From NCBI GenBank assembly GCA_902634515.1, contig CACPKH010000007.1, positions 1 through 55,558 of the forward strand: a stretch of 55,558 nt of DNA, in the 5' to 3' direction. A program made the position numbers and the translations under genes. How positions within the stretch are numbered: position 1 is the stretch's first letter; each line of letters starts with the position of its first letter. Shown here in pieces: positions 46,048 through 55,558 of the stretch. The notes under the pieces are model-generated. The model was not told the DNA's origin. It saw only the letters and a list, made by a program, of their open reading frames with translations, and searched no databases. The DNA comes from an uncultured Prochlorococcus sp. Lineage in GTDB: Bacteria > Cyanobacteriota > Cyanobacteriia > PCC-6307 > Cyanobiaceae.

Positions 46048-49000
46048 TTACTTAGTTAGTTTCCTGCGTTGTGTGACTAGTTTGTATCCATTAATAATGT
46101 CACCTTCTTGCCAGTTAGCGAATCTATCGCAACCAATACCACATTCAAAACCACTAGCTACTTCTTTGACGTCATCCCTATTCCGACGCAGTGAGTCAAG
46201 GTCTCCTTCGAAAACTACTTGATCCCCACGATTAACCCGAACTCTACAATTCCGTTGTAATTTCCCATTATTGATATAACATCCGGCAACGGCACTTCGA
46301 CCAATAGTAAAGATAGCTCTTACCTCGGCTTGGCCTAGCTTTTCTTCTACCATGTCTGGCTCTAGGAGACCTTCCATTGCGGACTGAATATCCTCTAGAA
46401 GTTTATAAATGACTTCATAGTCTCTAACGTCTACTCCATTAGTATCTGCAGCTCGCTTTGCTCCAGATGCCATAGAGGTATTGAATCCAACAATTACCGC
46501 TCCAGATGCTGCTGCAAGGTCAACATCAGTTTCAGTAATTTCTCCTGGCGCAGAAAGAAGTACTCTCACTTGAACTTCATCTTTTGGCAATTGTTCTAGA
46601 GAACCTAAGATTGCTTCTATACTTCCTTGAACATCTGCTTTTAAAATTAAATTTAGTTCTTTTAAGTTACCTTCATTTGCTTGTCCCGACATTGATGAAA
46701 GAGACACTCGCCTAGTAGCCATTTGCTGAGCAAGTCGGGTAGCGCGTGCATCAGATGCTCTATCACCAACAATACTTCTTGCAGACTTTTCATCTTGATA
46801 TACTTCAAATTCATCTCCTGCGGTTGGAACTTCATTAAATCCAAGAGCTTCAACTGGGCATGAAGGTCCAGCTTCTTTAAGCCGTCCTCCATTTTCATCA
46901 ACCATTGCACGTACTTTACCTAGGACTTGACCAGCTGCTATAACGTCGCCGGACTTGAGTGTTCCATTTTGAATGAGCAATGTTGCTACAGGCCCTTTTG
47001 CTTTATCTAAGTGAGCCTCAATGACAGTGCCTTTGGCAAGTCGATCTGGATTTGCTTGTAAATCCTCTACTTCTGTAACAAGTAAAATCATCTCTAAAAG
47101 TTTGTCAATATTTTCTCCTTTAATTGCACTAACTGGAACCATTACAATATCTCCACCCCATTCCTCTGCTACTAACTCTTGCTCGGATAATTCTTGTTTA
47201 ACCCGATCAGGCGAAGAACCTTCTTTGTCAATTTTATTGATTGCGACAACTATTGGTACTTTTGCTGCTCGTGCATGGCTGATTGCTTCTAATGTTTGAG
47301 GGCGAACTCCATCATCTGCAGCGACAACAAGAACGGCTACATCCGTAACTTTTGTACCTCTTGCACGCATTGCTGTAAATGCTTCGTGTCCAGGGGTATC
47401 AAGGAAAGTTAGCTTTCTTTTTTGTTTTTCATGATCTATTTCAATTTGATATGCACCGATATGTTGAGTGATTCCTCCTGCTTCTCCAGCAGCAACTCTG
47501 GCTTTTCTAATAGCATCTAGAAGACTTGTTTTTCCATGATCTACGTGCCCCATCACAGTAACTACAGGCGGCCTTCTTATTAAATGCTTTTTATCAGCTT
47601 CTTCAATCATCTCAACAGTTTTCTTGGCTGCTTCTTCTACATCGTCTTGTAAAACTGGAACGCCAAATTCTTCTGCAACAGTTTCAATAGTTGATAGGTC
47701 TAATGATTCTGTAACGGTTGCTGTTATCCCTTTGAAGAACAGTGATTTAATAATTTCTGAACTTTCAACACTCAGTTTGTCAGCAAGCTCTTGAACAGTC
47801 AGATTATCTTCTGGAACAACTATCATTTCCGGTCTGACTTGCTTGGCTTCGCGAGCAGCTCTTAGTTCCATAGCTCTTCTCCGTTGTCTTTGACGAGTTG
47901 ATTCTTTTTTGCGTTTGCGATTGCCTGATGTTGTTTTAGGAGATGCTTTTTGATTATCTTTTGGCTTGTTAGAAGGACGGGCCAAGCTTGCAGATAGCAG
48001 AACAGCATCTTGTTCAGAAGCAAACCCACTAGTTTCTGTAGTTAAAGAATCATCATTTTCACCAATAATATGAACCTTCTGTCTTTGCTTTTGAGGGGTT
48101 TTATTTCTCAATGCTTCAAGCTTGGCAGAGTCATCCCAGTCAGATCTTCTCCTTCCGGAACCAGCTGCACCTGGCCTATGAGAGGGCTTTTTAGGCGGGC
48201 CTGAAGGAGTAGGCCTATTTGCAGTAGCAGGCCTATTTGCAGTTGGTTTTGTTCCACTAGATTTCTCTTTATTCGATCTATCAGAGGAATTCTCTGGTCT
48301 CCTTTGTTGTGGAGGCGATCCTGGTCGTCTTGGGGGTGTAGATCCTGAAGAACCACCAGTGGGCTTTTGGATCTGCATTAATTCTCCTGGTGCCACTGGC
48401 CTTCTCATGCCCGATGGCATTCCAGGCCTTTGACGCATTGGATTTCTTCCATCTCTTGGAGGTTTATTAGATGAAGAATTTGGACCACCTCGATAATTTG
48501 TCCCTCCCCCGCGATAGCCATCTCTATTCCTATTGGGATTAGGTTTGTTACGACGTATAGGAGCACCAACTAGTTCTAGTGAATTTCCTTTTAGAGAAGG
48601 CTTGCTTGGTTTATTGGGTAAAGCCTGTTTAGGTTGATTCTTTTGAGCTCTTACTTGCTTATTATTTCTTGGTTCTTGGCTCTTTGGACTATTAATGAGC
48701 CTGGCATTTCCAGGTTTGCTTGATTGAATAGGGCCCTTAGGTCTAGTTGGTGGCGGAGTGATTAGTGGCTTAGGTTGATTAAGTTTTGCTTTGGGTAAAG
48801 GTGGTTTATTCGTTAAGGGAGCTTTATGGGATTGAATCTGAGACGTTTGATTTTTCTCTAAATCTTTTTGACTTTGAGTGACTTTTTCAGGGGGTATAGC
48901 ATTAACACTAGTCTTTTGATGATTTGCTTTTTGAACAGATTTGATTTCAGGTTGTTTTTTTAGTGGAGTTGTAGACTGTTTAACTTCTTTTTCAGGAGGC

Positions 49001-49455
49001 CTGGTTGGTTTTTGAGGCTCATTTAGTTTTGAACTACTTGGATTGGCATTTCTTGATAAGCCAGATGTGGTTATTGATGGTTGACTCTTAGGCTTAGCAT
49101 TCAAAGAAGGACGTACTGGCGCCTTTGAAATGATTTGATTATTTTGAGAAGTCTTTTTGTGAGAGGAAATAGTTGATTTCTCTGATAACTTGTTTTTACT
49201 CTCAATAGGTTCTGAAACTGCCTTTTTTACTGACAAGATTTCTTTACCTTTAGGCTTATTTTTATTGTCATTACTGATATTGCTTTGCTTTTTACCTAAA
49301 AACTCTCTTATTTTCTTTGCCTCATTGTCACTAATTGAACTGCTGTGACTTTTGACCGTGATTGAAAGTTTTTTGGCTGCATTAAGCACGTCTTTATTTT
49401 CCAGGTTTAGGTCCCTGGAAAGCTCATAGATTCTAATTTTGCCGCTGCTGGTCAT
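46048..49455 (-). CDS. infB: translation initiation factor IF-2
   Basis: GTPase that places initiator tRNA on the 30S subunit. It has 1135 residues. The IF2-N domain ([20 protein letters not shown]) is followed by a very long low-complexity region of about 450 residues rich in Lys, Pro, Asn, Ser and Gly, with a local duplication around [14 protein letters not shown] second IF2-N-like helix bundle ([20 protein letters not shown]) precedes the G domain with [23 protein letters not shown] and NKIDKEG, then the C-terminal domains. A 14-base palindrome covers the ribosome-binding site. Confidence 0.98.
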   Translation of the reverse strand: MTSSGKIRIYELSRDLNLENKDVLNAAKKLSITVKSHSSSISDNEAKKIREFLGKKQSNISNDNKNKPKGKEILSVKKAVSEPIESKNKLSEKSTISSHKKTSQNNQIISKAPVRPSLNAKPKSQPSITTSGLSRNANPSSSKLNEPQKPTRPPEKEVKQSTTPLKKQPEIKSVQKANHQKTSVNAIPPEKVTQSQKDLEKNQTSQIQSHKAPLTNKPPLPKAKLNQPKPLITPPPTRPKGPIQSSKPGNARLINSPKSQEPRNNKQVRAQKNQPKQALPNKPSKPSLKGNSLELVGAPIRRNKPNPNRNRDGYRGGGTNYRGGPNSSSNKPPRDGRNPMRQRPGMPSGMRRPVAPGELMQIQKPTGGSSGSTPPRRPGSPPQQRRPENSSDRSNKEKSSGTKPTANRPATANRPTPSGPPKKPSHRPGAAGSGRRRSDWDDSAKLEALRNKTPQKQRQKVHIIGENDDSLTTETSGFASEQDAVLLSASLARPSNKPKDNQKASPKTTSGNRKRKKESTRQRQRRRAMELRAAREAKQVRPEMIVVPEDNLTVQELADKLSVESSEIIKSLFFKGITATVTESLDLSTIETVAEEFGVPVLQDDVEEAAKKTVEMIEEADKKHLIRRPPVVTVMGHVDHGKTSLLDAIRKARVAAGEAGGITQHIGAYQIEIDHEKQKRKLTFLDTPGHEAFTAMRARGTKVTDVAVLVVAADDGVRPQTLEAISHARAAKVPIVVAINKIDKEGSSPDRVKQELSEQELVAEEWGGDIVMVPVSAIKGENIDKLLEMILLVTEVEDLQANPDRLAKGTVIEAHLDKAKGPVATLLIQNGTLKSGDVIAAGQVLGKVRAMVDENGGRLKEAGPSCPVEALGFNEVPTAGDEFEVYQDEKSARSIVGDRASDARATRLAQQMATRRVSLSSMSGQANEGNLKELNLILKADVQGSIEAILGSLEQLPKDEVQVRVLLSAPGEITETDVDLAAASGAVIVGFNTSMASGAKRAADTNGVDVRDYEVIYKLLEDIQSAMEGLLEPDMVEEKLGQAEVRAIFTIGRSAVAGCYINNGKLQRNCRVRVNRGDQVVFEGDLDSLRRNRDDVKEVASGFECGIGCDRFANWQEGDIINGYKLVTQRRKLTK

Positions 49456-49463
49456 TAAGTTCT

Positions 49464-49477
49464 CCAGTAATTACTGG
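49464..49477 (-). promoter_or_regulatory. perfect 14-base palindrome over the infB ribosome-binding site
   Basis: CCAGTAATTACTGG is perfectly self-complementary and ends 8 bases before the infB ATG. On the mRNA, the last GG plus the next AG form the GGAG Shine-Dalgarno core, so the palindrome includes part of it. With no loop bases it is a poor hairpin; a protein operator or RNA dimerisation site fits better. Confidence 0.5.
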
Positions 49478-49537
49478 CAATTTGTGCTTGAAACCTTGTT
49501 TAGAGAGATGAGGCCCTTTTTATAATGCCTCAAAAGT

Positions 49538-49798
49538 TTAATCATGGCAGTGATCTAGCCTATTTCGCAGAACCTCTACAAGACTTAATTCCACCCGAGA
49601 TCTGAGTGCTCTTTGTAGACGTTTGCGTTTCCAAGCATCCTCAAGACAAGTTTCATTTGGGCATAGATATGCTGATCGACCCATGCCATTCTCGAGGACC
49701 ACTCCATCCCGATAATCTTTTGTCACTTTCCAAAGCTTTTTACGATCAATTAGCTTTTTACAAGCGACGCAACGACGTAGGACGGGACGTTGGTTCAC
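49538..49798 (-). CDS. ylxR: YlxR family RNA-binding protein
   Basis: Small YlxR/DUF448 protein, 86 residues, encoded in nusA-infB operons of many bacteria and thought to bind nucleic acid. Family motifs are RRCVACKKLIDRKKLWKVTK, the GRSAYLCPNETCLEDAWKR block and the basic KRLQRALR helix. The GTG start overlaps the nusA stop as GTGA (49795-49798), so translation is coupled to nusA. Confidence 0.92.
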   Translation of the reverse strand: MNQRPVLRRCVACKKLIDRKKLWKVTKDYRDGVVLENGMGRSAYLCPNETCLEDAWKRKRLQRALRSRVELSLVEVLRNRLDHCHD

Positions 49799-51216
49799 CG
49801 GGTTCCATCCTCTTCAGGATTAGTTTCATCTTCTATATTAGAAACTTTATCGGCTTCAGTATTCTCTTCGGGATTGGATTCATTTAATTCTTCTTCTTCT
49901 AAATCATTAGATTCTTCCTCCTCATCCTCAGGGAGTGGATAAAGTTCTCTTAAGCGAGCATCCTCTTCTGCTCTAGCTGCTTGTTCAGCAGCCAAACGTT
50001 CTTCAGCTTCTCTTTGTAGAGACTCCTCTTCTTCTCTTTGTTCTATTAGCTCTGCGACTACAGAATCTTCAGCTGCTTGATCATATTCTTGAGAATTCTT
50101 GATATCTATCTTCCATCCAGTTAACCTTGCAGCCAATCGAACATTTTGGCCTTCACGCCCTATAGCAAGACTAAGTTGATCGGGAGGAACAAGAACATGA
50201 GCATGTTGACCTTCTGGATCCACAAGTCTTACAACTTCTACTCTTGCTGGGCTTAATGAATTAGATATGTATTGAATAGGATCTGATGACCAACGAATGA
50301 CATCTATCTTTTCTCCACGCAGTTCATTTACTACTTGCTGAATTCTTGACCCTCTTGCTCCTATACATGCTCCAACAGGGTCCACTTCTCGTTCAAGGCT
50401 ATCTACTGCAACCTTTGTTCGAGGGCCTACAGATCTTGTCGGTGGGTTTGCTTCACGGGCAACGGCAACAATTTTAACTGAACCTTCTTGGATTTCAGGG
50501 ACTTCATTCTCAAATAAATAAACAACTAAACCAGCATTAGCTCTACTTACAAAAAGTTGAGGTCCCCTTCTTGGAACTTCACTAACTTCTTTAAGAAATA
50601 CCTTAAATGTTGCATTTGCCCTGTAATTATCATTGGGAAGTTGATCCCTTTTCGGTAGTTCTGCTTCAACTTCTGGTCTTCCTAAGCCTGAACTAACTGC
50701 CATTATTACTGATTGCCTTTCAAATCTAATAACTCTTGCTGTTAATACAGGGTCTTCCAAATCAGCAAATTCTTCCTGAATCATTCTTCGCTGTTGGTCT
50801 CTAAGCTTTTGGGCTAAAACTTGTTTCGTTGTGGAAGCTGCCATTCTTCCAAACTCTTCTTTTTCAGGAGTAACATCTAGTACTACTGTGTCCCCAATCT
50901 GTGCATCTTCTGCTACTTGCATAACCTCTGCTAAGGCTATTTGATGATCTTCACTTTCGACTTCTTCTACAATTATTTTGCTAGCTAACACTCGATAACC
51001 TTCTTCATCTAAATCTAGACCAACGTCAAAATTACTAAAATATTCTTCTTCAAATGGGTTCTCATTGATTCCTAGATAAAGAGTTCTTCTGTATCTTTCA
51101 TAGCCCTTTAACAAGGCTTCTCTAAGAGCAGTTTCTACGACTTGAGCAGGGAGCTTTTTCTCCTCGCTTATGTCTTCGATGAGGTTATTGAGTCCAGGGA
51201 GAAGAACTAGTGCCAT
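49795..51216 (-). CDS. nusA: transcription termination/antitermination factor NusA
   Basis: Binds RNA polymerase and modulates pausing, termination and antitermination. It has 473 residues. The N-terminal domain contacts polymerase, the S1 domain has DTVVLDVTPEKEEFGRMAAS nearby, and the two KH domains carry PVGACIGARGSRIQQVVNEL and IGREGQNVRLAARLTGW. The C-terminus is a Glu-rich acidic tail of about 80 residues rather than the AR repeats of E. coli. It follows rimP by 54 bases. Confidence 0.97.
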   Translation of the reverse strand: MALVLLPGLNNLIEDISEEKKLPAQVVETALREALLKGYERYRRTLYLGINENPFEEEYFSNFDVGLDLDEEGYRVLASKIIVEEVESEDHQIALAEVMQVAEDAQIGDTVVLDVTPEKEEFGRMAASTTKQVLAQKLRDQQRRMIQEEFADLEDPVLTARVIRFERQSVIMAVSSGLGRPEVEAELPKRDQLPNDNYRANATFKVFLKEVSEVPRRGPQLFVSRANAGLVVYLFENEVPEIQEGSVKIVAVAREANPPTRSVGPRTKVAVDSLEREVDPVGACIGARGSRIQQVVNELRGEKIDVIRWSSDPIQYISNSLSPARVEVVRLVDPEGQHAHVLVPPDQLSLAIGREGQNVRLAARLTGWKIDIKNSQEYDQAAEDSVVAELIEQREEEESLQREAEERLAAEQAARAEEDARLRELYPLPEDEEEESNDLEEEELNESNPEENTEADKVSNIEDETNPEEDGTR

Positions 51217-51270
51217 CTATGATGGGGGGATTGAAATGATTGGTGGAGAGAAAAGGTAGAGCTTTTTTGC

Positions 51271-51738
51271 TTAACCTGTAGGGTTTGTAAGACGAACTTC
51301 TATAACGTCTTTTCGAGGAATTTTGCTTATCCTCCCTTTGATATTAATTATCAAATGAGCCTTGGTTCTTGCATGAAGTAAGCCACTTTTTAGAAGTTCA
51401 GAATTTTCCTTATTTCTAAAGAGTACTTCAATTGGGAACCCTTTGAACGTGTCATATTCTCGATCAGATTGAAGAACATCCCTTAAACCAGGGCTACTAA
51501 TTTCAAGTACGTATGGAGAATTAAGAAGTTGGGATAACTCAATTGCTTCTCCCATAGGTGTGCTGAAAAGCGCACAATCTTCTAAAGAAACATCCATTCC
51601 ATTTTTTTGACGGATTTGAACTTGAATGGTTAATGGAATCTTACTGGCATTAAATTTAATGCCAACAACTTCTAAGCCCTTCTCACCAGCTGCATTGGAT
51701 GCAAGATGCTTTAAATCTGTGACGATTTTATTAGACAA
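51271..51738 (-). CDS. rimP: ribosome maturation factor RimP
   Basis: 30S assembly factor, 155 residues. AAGEKGLEVVGIKFN, then VSLEDCALFSTPMGEAIE and YVLEISSPGLRDVLQSDREY, are the RimP signature. The start is TTG (51738); an in-frame stop lies four codons upstream, so no earlier start is possible. No clear Shine-Dalgarno sequence precedes it. Instead CCTGCCTC abuts the start and is complementary to a segment of the leader. It is the first gene of the rimP-nusA-ylxR-infB unit. Confidence 0.95.
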   Translation of the reverse strand: MSNKIVTDLKHLASNAAGEKGLEVVGIKFNASKIPLTIQVQIRQKNGMDVSLEDCALFSTPMGEAIELSQLLNSPYVLEISSPGLRDVLQSDREYDTFKGFPIEVLFRNKENSELLKSGLLHARTKAHLIINIKGRISKIPRKDVIEVRLTNPTG

Positions 51739-51760
51739 GAGGCAGGATTACATCGGGCAT
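51731..51760 (-). CDS. possible nine-codon leader peptide overlapping the rimP start
   Basis: ATG at 51760 opens MPDVILPLV and stops with TAA at 51731-51733, inside rimP codons 2-3, in a different frame. The ATG lies in the loop of the TCGGGC/GCCCGA hairpin. No ribosome-binding site is obvious. If translated it would place a ribosome across the rimP start. This is a suggestion, not an established gene. Confidence 0.25.
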   Translation of the reverse strand: MPDVILPLV

Positions 51761-51815
51761 AAGGCCCGACAGTTTCAGTTTTAACCTGCCTCCAATTAAG
51801 GAGGTAACCGTCAGG
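51739..51815 (-). promoter_or_regulatory. rimP operon leader with alternative RNA pairings
   Basis: Reading the minus strand, a first hairpin pairs CCTCC (51800-51804) with GGAGG (51789-51793) around TTAATT, extended by CCTG/CAGG. A second hairpin is TCGGGC/GCCCGA (51753-51769). The segment GAGGCAGG (51785-51792), part of the first hairpin, is also an exact complement of CCTGCCTC (51739-51746), which touches the rimP TTG. Thus one pairing leaves the start open and the other hides it. A minus-strand TATTAT at about 51833-51838 could be the -10 element. Read on the plus strand, the first hairpin is followed by six T and could be a terminator of an antisense RNA. Confidence 0.5.
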
Positions 51816-51928
51816 CTTTTTTATAATACTGGATTATCTTTTGTTTTTTATAATCACACTGTTTTTTGCTTTATTAGTTTCATTTGAATTAATCTATTTG
51901 AGGACGATTTAAAAAAATCGTTTTTTAA

Positions 51929-53062
<1,134 letters not shown>

Positions 53063-53097
53063 ATATCTTGCTACTCTCACGCCAATGAGTTTTTAAG

Positions 53098-53811
53098 ATG
53101 TTGGACTTACAATCACAAATGAAAGAGGCAGTTGCCAATGCTGCTGTTGATTTAATTCAAGATGGAATGGTTCTTGGCCTAGGTTCAGGATCAACTGCTG
53201 CATTAATGATTAAGGCTTTAGGACATAAAATTTCTATTGGAGAACTTAAAGACATAGTTGGAGTCACAACTTCTTTCCAGGGTGAGGTTTTAGCTGCTGA
53301 GTTAGGCATACCTTTAAAAGGCTTGTCTTCTGTATCCAGCATTGATTTGGCTATTGATGGAGCTGATGAGGTGGATCCCAGTTTTCAGTTAATCAAAGGT
53401 GGTGGAGCATGCCATGTTCAAGAAAAATTGGTTGCATCCATCGCAAAGAAATTTGTTATTGTTGTTGATTCAAGCAAAATAGTTAAAAGATTAAACTTAG
53501 GATTTAAGCTTCCAGTTGAAGTTTTACCTACTGCTTGGCATTTGGTTAGAAATAAGTTGAATGATCTTGGCGGGACTTCAGAATTAAGAATGGCAACTAA
53601 GAAGGCTGGACCAATTGTTACTGATCAAGGAAATCTCGTTTTAGATGTAATATTTGAGGGTGGTATAGATGATCCTAAGTTAATTGAAAGCCGTATAAAT
53701 AATATTCCTGGTGTTCTGGAGAATGGCTTATTTATTGATCTTGCTAATGAAGTATTAGTGGGTGAGATTAATAATGGCTTGGCTAATGTTATTCGTTTGG
53801 AGAAATGTTAG
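53098..53811 (+). CDS. rpiA: ribose-5-phosphate isomerase A
   Basis: Interconverts ribose-5-phosphate and ribulose-5-phosphate in the Calvin cycle and pentose-phosphate pathway. It has 237 residues. Motifs are [18 protein letters not shown] near the N-terminus, the active-site block [22 protein letters not shown], and IVVDSSKIV. Its last 23 bases overlap the opposite-strand hisD. Confidence 0.97.
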   Translation: MLDLQSQMKEAVANAAVDLIQDGMVLGLGSGSTAALMIKALGHKISIGELKDIVGVTTSFQGEVLAAELGIPLKGLSSVSSIDLAIDGADEVDPSFQLIKGGGACHVQEKLVASIAKKFVIVVDSSKIVKRLNLGFKLPVEVLPTAWHLVRNKLNDLGGTSELRMATKKAGPIVTDQGNLVLDVIFEGGIDDPKLIESRINNIPGVLENGLFIDLANEVLVGEINNGLANVIRLEKC

Positions 53812-55126
53812 TTTCTCTGATTTGTATTGACTTTGCATGACTAAATAGTCCTTCACTATTTGCTAGTTCAATAATTGACTCTTTGGTTGCATTAAATGCA
53901 TTCTGATTAAAATCAATAATAGATGTATTTTTCATGAAAGTTTCAACTCCTAATGCACCACTATACCTTGCACTCCCTGAAGTAGGCAATGTATGGTTTG
54001 GACCAGCAATATAATCTCCCACAGCTTCTGGACTCCATGGCCCTATAAAAATCGCACCTGCATTAGTAACTTTATCAATTAAATGATATGGATTATTTAT
54101 TATTAACTCAAGGTGCTCTGGAGCAAAATAATTGCTTAGATTTATACAATCGTTAAGATCTTTGCATACAACTAATACACCCCATTTCCTTAAAGCTTCT
54201 AAGCATATTTCTTTGCGTGGATGGTCCTTCAGTTGTTCCATTATCTCCTTGTTAACAATACCTTCTATATCTGATTCTGTTGTTAATAAGATTGTTGCTG
54301 CTAAAGGATCATGCTCTGCTTGAGCAAGCAGATCTGCAGCTAAATGTTTAACATTGGCACTTTTATCTGCGATAATTAATACTTCACTTGGGCCAGCAAG
54401 AGAGTCAATACCAACTTCACCATAAACGTGTTTCTTTGCCAAGGTTACATATAGATTACCTGGTCCAGTTATTACATCTACTTGAGGCATGGATTGAGTG
54501 CCATAAGCCATAGCAGCAATTGCTTGGGCACCTCCTATACGAAAGATTCTGTTAACTCCTACTAAGTATGCAGCTGCCAAAACAGTAGTGTTTATTTCAC
54601 CATTCCCTCCAGCTGGAGAAACCATAATTATCTCTTTCACACCTGCTACCAATGCAGGTATTGCATTCATTAAAACTGTACTAGGGTAAGCAGCTCTTCC
54701 TCCTGGGATATAAATACCAGCCTTTTGCACTGCTTTCCACTTTCTCTCTAAGACTTCTCCATGTGGACCTTTAAAGCGAATGTTTTTTGGAATTTGATGT
54801 TCATGAAAATCTTGAATACGTTTTTTTGCTGAAATTAGAGCATCTTTTAGTGATTGAGGGGTATTTTGCCATGCTTGATTAACGATTTCTGGTGATATTT
54901 CTAGTGGCTCAGGATTAAAGCCATCATATTTTTGTGTGTATTTAGCAAGTGCTTGATCCCCATTGCTTTTTACATCTTCAAGAATCTCCTCAACTATTTT
55001 TAAAGCATCTTGTTGTTCAGTAACTTTAGTCCTATTGGATATTCTTTCCAGTTCAGCTAATGCTTCCTGGTAATTGTTTATACAATTAATTATTTGACCT
55101 TTTTGAGACAATCGACTCACTTTCAA
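53789..55126 (-). CDS. hisD: histidinol dehydrogenase
   Basis: Zinc and NAD enzyme for the last two steps of histidine synthesis. It has 445 residues. [21 protein letters not shown]-type sequence ([20 protein letters not shown]), [47 protein letters not shown] and [16 protein letters not shown] are the family motifs, including zinc-ligand histidines. The start is TTG at 55126 or GTG at 55120. Its 3' end overlaps rpiA by 23 bases. Confidence 0.97.
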   Translation of the reverse strand: MKVSRLSQKGQIINCINNYQEALAELERISNRTKVTEQQDALKIVEEILEDVKSNGDQALAKYTQKYDGFNPEPLEISPEIVNQAWQNTPQSLKDALISAKKRIQDFHEHQIPKNIRFKGPHGEVLERKWKAVQKAGIYIPGGRAAYPSTVLMNAIPALVAGVKEIIMVSPAGGNGEINTTVLAAAYLVGVNRIFRIGGAQAIAAMAYGTQSMPQVDVITGPGNLYVTLAKKHVYGEVGIDSLAGPSEVLIIADKSANVKHLAADLLAQAEHDPLAATILLTTESDIEGIVNKEIMEQLKDHPRKEICLEALRKWGVLVVCKDLNDCINLSNYFAPEHLELIINNPYHLIDKVTNAGAIFIGPWSPEAVGDYIAGPNHTLPTSGSARYSGALGVETFMKNTSIIDFNQNAFNATKESIIELANSEGLFSHAKSIQIRETNISPNE

Positions 55127-55233
55127 CTCTTAACCAAGTTAGGACCTTGACTAATAAATTGTCTTGTATTTGGACAAAACTTTTTTTTAGCTTGTTTGTT
55201 AGGGTATTGTGGAACTTTGAATCAACCTTTTAA

Positions 55234-55539
<306 letters not shown>

Positions 55540-55558
55540 ATTAAACATCTTAGTTTTT

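Noticed and set aside
48108-48356. 82-residue frame inside infB, with a repeated QIGLLLQ pattern
   Set aside because: Same-strand shadow of the low-complexity [10 protein letters not shown] region of infB; the repeat is the same local duplication read in another frame.

Overview
The window looks like core chromosome from a marine picocyanobacterium, most probably Prochlorococcus. The DNA is AT-rich and the genes are tightly packed. The photosystem I core genes psaA and psaB encode the marine-picocyanobacterial form, with an enlarged lumenal loop in PsaA, and PsaL is unusually long. A CbiG-CobJ fusion, a ferredoxin-type glutamate synthase, LL-diaminopimelate aminotransferase and an RNase E with a hexa-arginine tail also point to cyanobacteria. 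The exact clade cannot be fixed by eye. There is no phage, insertion sequence, CRISPR array, integrase or toxin system, and I found no complete new multi-gene system. The most interesting signals are small regulatory and overlap architectures.

Layout. 1-8838 (+) is the distal spc/alpha ribosomal cluster: rpsE (cut by the window edge), rplO, secY, adk, rpmJ, rpsM, rpsK, rpoA, rplQ, truA, rplM, rpsI, rpmE, prfA. 8849-14752 is a mixed block: an HNH protein, alr, tRNA-Ser(GCU), psaL and psaI (-), a HEAT-like protein, a glycosyltransferase, and two divergent envelope-type hydrolases. 14819-19347 (-) is psaA-psaB. 19760-27348 holds the cobalamin fusion gene, lipA, a YciI-like protein and the large glutamate synthase gene. 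27614-32366 (+) is the str cluster: rpsL, rpsG, fusA, tuf, rpsJ. 32433-36037 holds a Lon-N protein, a plastoquinone/tocopherol-type methyltransferase, pheA, a DUF1997 protein and rnhB. 36018-40844 (-) is rne plus a large radical SAM/DUF2344 fusion. 40940-45430 holds dapL, clpS, a CPBP protease, a second radical SAM protein, tRNA-Thr(CGU) and a DUF3493 protein. 45380-51738 (-) is the rimP-nusA-ylxR-infB operon with a downstream membrane protein. 51950-55539 holds an HtrA protease, rpiA, hisD and rpsT.

How the genes fit together. Most of the content is gene expression: ribosomal proteins, translation factors, RNA polymerase alpha, NusA and RNA degradation. The rest is photosystem I and anabolism of glutamate, lysine/diaminopimelate, D-alanine, phenylalanine, histidine, lipoate, cobalamin and prenylquinones. 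Convergent neighbours usually end inside one another (6 of 10 pairs), whereas both photosystem I transcription units end at strong bidirectional terminators.

Points most worth a second look: a leader upstream of rimP with two competing pairings and a nine-codon upstream reading frame that overlaps the rimP start; the polyarginine codons at the end of rne, which also give a purine-rich stretch ahead of the overlapping rnhB start; a long hairpin in the psaA leader and an 18-bp hairpin between tuf and rpsJ; a 14-base palindrome covering the infB ribosome-binding site; and several genes, truA most clearly, whose family-conserved N-terminus extends upstream of any standard start codon.
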